A DNA stretch of 64,000 nucleotides. Source: Aulosira sp. FACHB-615. GTDB lineage: Bacteria > Cyanobacteriota > Cyanobacteriia > Cyanobacteriales > Nostocaceae. Positions 60,739-64,000 of this stretch are shown here, in pieces; positions within the stretch are counted from its first letter, which is position 1; every line of letters starts with the position of its first letter. The DNA lies in the NCBI RefSeq assembly GCF_014698045.1, contig NZ_JACJSE010000003.1, positions 124,001 through 188,000 of the forward strand, read 5' to 3'. The position numbers and the translations under genes are program-made. The notes below the pieces were generated by a model. It searched no databases and was not told where the DNA came from. It saw only the letters and a list, made by a program, of their open reading frames with translations.

Positions 60739-61848
60739 CTAAAACGTTACAACACTACGAATAGATTCACCTTTGTGCATTAATTCTAAAGCATGATTAA
60801 TTTCTTCAATTGGCATTACATGGGTAATTAAATCATCAATATTAATTTTGCCATCCATATACCAATCAACAATTTTCGGTACATCTGTGCGTCCTCTTGC
60901 ACCACCGAAGGCTGAACCTTTCCAGACTCTACCTGTAACTAATTGAAACGGACGTGTGCTGATTTCTTGTCCTGCGCCAGCTACCCCAATAATGACACTC
61001 ACACCCCAACCTTTATGGCAGCATTCTAGAGCTTGACGCATCACGTTAACATTGCCAATACATTCAAAGGTGTAGTCTGCACCGCCTTTAGTTAAATCAA
61101 CTAAATAACTAACTAAATCACCTTCCACTTCTTTAGGGTTAACAAAGTGCGTCATCCCAAATTTTTCGGCTAAGGCGCGTTTGCTGGGATTAATATCTAC
61201 CCCCACAATCATATCGGCTCCTACCATCCGCGCTCCTTGGATGACGTTTAAGCCAATACCACCCAAACCGAAGACTACAACTTTTGCACCCGGTTCTACT
61301 TTGGCGGTATAAATCACTGCACCTATACCTGTGGTGACACCACAGCCAATGTAACAAACCTTATCAAAGGGTGCATCTTCTCGAATTTTAGCGACAGCAA
61401 TTTCTGGCAATACTGTGTAATTAGCAAAGGTGGATGTACCCATATAATGGTGAATCATTTCCCCACCAATGCTAAAACGACTTGTACCGTTGGGCATTAC
61501 ACCGCGTCCTTGGGTAGAGCGAATTGCTTGACAGAGATTGGTTTTGAGGCTGAGACAATATTCACATTGACGACATTCTGGGGTGTAGAGTGGGATGACA
61601 TGATCTCCTGGTTTGACGCTGGTAACACCAGCACCCACCTCTACAACTACACCAGCGCCTTCATGACCTAAAATTGCCGGAAATAACCCTTCAGGATCAG
61701 CACCAGACAGCGTATAAGCATCGGTGTGACAAACTCCCGATGCTTTAATTTCTACTAAAACCTCTCCAGCTTGTGGCCCTGATAATTGCACAGTTTCAAT
61801 AGTTAGCGGCTTTCCCGCGCCATAAGCTACTGCGGCTTTAACTTCCAC
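60739..61848 (-). CDS. adhC: S-(hydroxymethyl)glutathione dehydrogenase, class III ADH
   Basis: 369 residues. GTG start at 61848, supported by AGGAGGG 7 nt upstream. Catalytic zinc ligands Cys/His (ASGVCHTDAYTL, ILGHEGAG) and the structural zinc Cys set (CRQCEYC, then NLC) are present, as is the NAD-binding VVFGLGGIGLNVIQGA. It oxidises the formaldehyde-glutathione adduct to S-formylglutathione, which FghA then hydrolyses. Confidence 0.96.
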   Translation of the reverse strand: MEVKAAVAYGAGKPLTIETVQLSGPQAGEVLVEIKASGVCHTDAYTLSGADPEGLFPAILGHEGAGVVVEVGAGVTSVKPGDHVIPLYTPECRQCEYCLSLKTNLCQAIRSTQGRGVMPNGTSRFSIGGEMIHHYMGTSTFANYTVLPEIAVAKIREDAPFDKVCYIGCGVTTGIGAVIYTAKVEPGAKVVVFGLGGIGLNVIQGARMVGADMIVGVDINPSKRALAEKFGMTHFVNPKEVEGDLVSYLVDLTKGGADYTFECIGNVNVMRQALECCHKGWGVSVIIGVAGAGQEISTRPFQLVTGRVWKGSAFGGARGRTDVPKIVDWYMDGKINIDDLITHVMPIEEINHALELMHKGESIRSVVTF

Positions 61849-62059
61849 GAGTTAGCCCTCCTAGATATAAGTTGTATTAATAAAATCTTATGGGTTTATC
61901 TCGATTGATGCTGAGAAGAATCTTTTTTATCTAAAATTGCATTTTCTTGTGAGATTGGTACATTAGTTACAGGCGGCAAACTTGGAAGATGATATCTATC
62001 CGCCGCATGAATTTTATAATTTTGTCAACATCTCAGTTAATTCTAATTCTACAAAGCTT

Positions 62060-63343
62060 ATGAACCCTGCCCTAACGAAAATTGGCGCTCAAATGTCCAA
62101 CCTCACTGGTGTACGAGCGATTATGAAGGACATTGTAGAAACGTTGCAGGCGAGTCAGGGGCAGGAATTAATTAATTTAAGTGCGGGAAACCCGTTGATT
62201 TTGCCAGAGGTGGAACAGTTGTGGCGGGATGCAACGGCAGAACTGTTGGCGAGTTCGGAATATGGGGAAGTGGTTTGTCGCTATGGTGCAAGTCAAGGTT
62301 ATGCGCCGTTAATTGAAGCGATCGCTAATGACTTCAACAAACGCTATGGTTTAAACTTAACCTCTCGCAATATCTTAATTACTCCCGGTAGCCAAAGCCT
62401 TTATTTCTACGCGGCAAATTCCTTTGGTGGTTCCGCCAGCAATGGGGAATTGCGCCAAATTGTTTTACCACTCAGTCCCGACTACACAGGCTATGGCGGC
62501 GTGTGTTTGCAACCAGAGGCGTTAATTGCATACAAACCAACGCTGGATATAGACGCAGCTAACCACAAATTTAAATATCGCCCTGATTTTAGCCAATTGG
62601 CGGTGTCAGAACAAACTGGTTGTATTATCTTCTCCCGTCCATGCAACCCCACTGGTAACGTCCTCACAGCCGATGAAGTCAATAAAATTGCTGCCCTCGC
62701 GGCAAATTACAATGTACCTGTGTTGATTGATTCTGCTTACGCGCCCCCTTTCCCGGCGTTGAACTTTACAGAGATGCAGCCGATATTTGGGGACAATATT
62801 ATTCACTGTATGAGTTTGTCGAAAGCAGGATTACCAGGGGAACGTATTGGTGTTGCTATTGGTGATGAAAAGTTAATTCAAGTTCTCGAATGCTTCCAGA
62901 CAAACTTGTGTATTCATGCTTCTCGTTATGGACAAGCGATCGCCTCTCGTGCGATCAACTCCGGTAAACTAGTAGACATTGCTGCAACAGTCATTCGTCC
63001 TTTTTACCAAAACAAATTTGCAGTTCTAGAAACTACTCTAGATGCTGCTATGCCTAAAGATTTACCTTGGTTCCTCCACCGTGGTGAAGGCGCAATCTTT
63101 GCATGGTTATGGTTGAAAGATTTACCCATCACTGATTGGGAATTTTACCAAGAACTCAAAAAAGTCGGGGTAATTGTGGTTCCTGGTAGTACCTTCTTCC
63201 CTGGTTTACAAGAAGAATGGTCACACAAACACCAATGTTTACGCATTAGCTTAACAGGCAGTGATGCTGAGATTGTAGCTGCTATGCAACGTCTCGCCAA
63301 AGTCGCCGAGCAAGTTTATCAGCAGGCGGCGGTGAGTGCGTGA
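62060..63343 (+). CDS. PLP-dependent aminotransferase, valine-pyruvate type
   Basis: 427 residues from the ATG at 62060 (MNPALTKIGAQMSNLTGVR); the frame extends 26 codons to a TTG but that part has no family likeness. Fold type I aminotransferase: LINLSAGNPLILPE at the substrate end, ILITPGSQSLYFYAANSFGG, SRPCNPTGNVLTADEV, PLP lysine in CMSLSKAGLPGERIGVAIG. It resembles AvtA-like valine-pyruvate aminotransferases; substrate not proven. Confidence 0.9.
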   Translation: MNPALTKIGAQMSNLTGVRAIMKDIVETLQASQGQELINLSAGNPLILPEVEQLWRDATAELLASSEYGEVVCRYGASQGYAPLIEAIANDFNKRYGLNLTSRNILITPGSQSLYFYAANSFGGSASNGELRQIVLPLSPDYTGYGGVCLQPEALIAYKPTLDIDAANHKFKYRPDFSQLAVSEQTGCIIFSRPCNPTGNVLTADEVNKIAALAANYNVPVLIDSAYAPPFPALNFTEMQPIFGDNIIHCMSLSKAGLPGERIGVAIGDEKLIQVLECFQTNLCIHASRYGQAIASRAINSGKLVDIAATVIRPFYQNKFAVLETTLDAAMPKDLPWFLHRGEGAIFAWLWLKDLPITDWEFYQELKKVGVIVVPGSTFFPGLQEEWSHKHQCLRISLTGSDAEIVAAMQRLAKVAEQVYQQAAVSA

Positions 63344-63385
63344 GAATTAGGGAGTTGGGAGTCGGGAGTGGGGAGTCGGGAAGAG
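63344..63385. repeat. Short GGGAGT(T/C)GG repeats
   Basis: A few 7-8-bp GGGAGTGG/GGGAGTCG units directly after the aminotransferase stop, of the same family as elsewhere. Confidence 0.7.
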
Positions 63386-63430
63386 GGCTACAGTGTATAC
63401 ACAAGGCGCAATTTGTGTATTGAAACCATA

Positions 63431-63552
63431 TCCCGCCTAGAACTAAAGTTCCAGGCTCATAGCAAAAGTCCACGCTTCGTGGACTGGGTTTTTCCTTGAG
63501 TCCTCTTGAGAGGACTTGCGCTAAGAGACTCGGAATTTATTCCGAGGCGGGA
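63431..63552 (+). repeat. Multi-hairpin element closed by TCCCGCCT/AGGCGGGA
   Basis: Outer arms TCCCGCCT (63431-63438) and AGGCGGGA (63545-63552). Inside: GAAC-TAAA-GTTC (63440-63451), AGTCCACG-CTT-CGTGGACT (63467-63485), AGTCCTCT-TG-AGAGGACT (63499-63516), CTCGGAAT-TT-ATTCCGAG (63529-63546). I recall similar sequences at right ends of cyanobacterial IS200/IS605-type elements, where they also give guide-like RNA for TnpB; no transposase or tnpB is here. It could be a palindrome-associated remnant. Confidence 0.75.
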
Positions 63553-63613
63553 CAGGGATACCACACGAAGATTTTTTTGTACACCGTAGACACTAGGAGA
63601 AGAATAATCACCA

Positions 63614-64000
63614 ATGACCAAAAAACCGAAGAATCAAAAAACTGAAAAAAAATCCCAACTCCCAACTCCCAACTCCCCACTCCCCAATTTAGATGATTGG
63701 TTGGCAATTGGGAAAATTGTTGCGCCTCAAGGGTTGGCTGGGGAATTACGAGTTTATCCAGAAACGGATTTTCCTGAACGCTTTGAAGAACCGGGAACAC
63801 GTTGGTTATTGCGTCCTGGCCAAACAGAACCGCAACCAATAGAATTATTGGATGGGCGTTATTTGGAAGGAAAAAACTTGTATGTGATTAGCATAGCTGG
63901 TGTAGACAATCGTAACCAAGCTGAGGAATTGCGTGATTGTCGGTTATTTGTGCCGGCAAGCGATCGCCCCGAATTAGGCGAAGATGAATATCATGTTGTG
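63614..64000 (+). CDS. rimM: Ribosome maturation factor RimM, 3' end cut by window edge
   Basis: At least 129 residues to the window edge. From about residue 26: DDWLAIGKIVAAQGLAGELR, the RimM N-terminal barrel, continuing VYPETDFPERFEEPG, YLEGKNLYVISIAGVDNRNQ, AEELRDCRLFVP and the linker to the PRC-barrel (GEDEYHVV). It assists 30S subunit assembly. The 26 residues before the family start are Lys-rich, then Ser/Pro/Thr/Leu-rich (SQLPTPNSPLPN); the second part is encoded by ACTCCCA/ACTCCCC repeats at about 63653-63686. A shorter protein could start elsewhere, but no in-frame ATG follows before the conserved part. Confidence 0.93.
   Translation, partial: MTKKPKNQKTEKKSQLPTPNSPLPNLDDWLAIGKIVAPQGLAGELRVYPETDFPERFEEPGTRWLLRPGQTEPQPIELLDGRYLEGKNLYVISIAGVDNRNQAEELRDCRLFVPASDRPELGEDEYHVV

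Overview
The window comes from the chromosome of a filamentous, probably heterocyst-forming cyanobacterium (Nostocales: Nostoc, Anabaena, Calothrix and relatives). The evidence is psbZ, a complete bidirectional NiFe hydrogenase (hox) cluster with a CBS-CP12 gene inside it, very frequent HIP1 octamers (GCGATCGC), heptanucleotide tandem repeats (STRR type) between and sometimes inside genes, and low-GC coding sequence with cyanobacterial gene fusions. No phage, plasmid replicon, CRISPR array or rRNA operon is visible. The only transposase is an internally deleted IS630 remnant.

Layout. 1-709: 5' part of an unknown membrane-protein gene. 1811-4102: a succinyl-CoA-synthetase-like beta/alpha pair whose alpha subunit has lost the catalytic histidine. 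4126-5185: repeats and the IS630 remnant. 5319-9208: a tight three-gene operon (secreted TPR-trypsin protease, secreted FlgD-Ig-like protein, two-pass membrane protein). 9319-10890: several repeat families and a four-helix-bundle gene whose start region is duplicated. 10917-16320: a 1612-residue hybrid two-component protein and a stand-alone receiver. 17118-24673: universal stress protein, then hoxE, hoxF, hoxU, a secreted unknown, hoxY, CBS-CP12 and hoxH, with repeat-filled spacers; a peroxiredoxin-like gene faces hoxH. 26543-29275: amidohydrolase divergent from an isochorismatase-like hydrolase plus cupin. 29774-35815: a SPOR-like secreted protein, NAD(P)HX repair and SecA. 35984-37656: a ParM-like actin with a ribbon-helix-helix/coiled-coil partner. 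37880-44803: DedA, Gfo/Idh/MocA oxidoreductase, QueC, CNNM/CorC transporter, secreted unknowns, tRNA-Ile(CAU) and PyrE. 45200-47950: an NB-ARC/TPR STAND protein. 49074-55835: GlsB-type membrane protein, ProA, tRNA-Gly, RibH, PsbZ and a DHH-CBS-tRNA nucleotidyltransferase fusion. 55882-61848: Uma2 protein, ABC-F ATPase and a formaldehyde detoxification pair (adhC, fghA) separated by Uma2 and DUF29 genes. 62060-64000: aminotransferase, a strongly structured repeat element and the start of rimM.

How the genes work together. HoxEFU (diaphorase) and HoxYH (hydrogenase) form one enzyme coupling NAD(P)H or ferredoxin to hydrogen; the CBS-CP12 protein between hoxY and hoxH suggests a link to adenylate and redox sensing of carbon metabolism. 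AdhC and FghA carry out successive steps of glutathione-dependent formaldehyde oxidation. The ParM-like and ribbon-helix-helix genes look like a chromosomal segregation-type or filament system.

The most notable observations are the His-less SucD-like protein, the protease triad, the ParM/ParR-like pair, the multi-hairpin element near rimM, and the repeated spread of intergenic heptanucleotide repeats into reading frames (QueC tail, nucleotidyltransferase linker, RimM N-terminus). All functional statements rest on reading the translated sequence and remembered family motifs; no database search was run.
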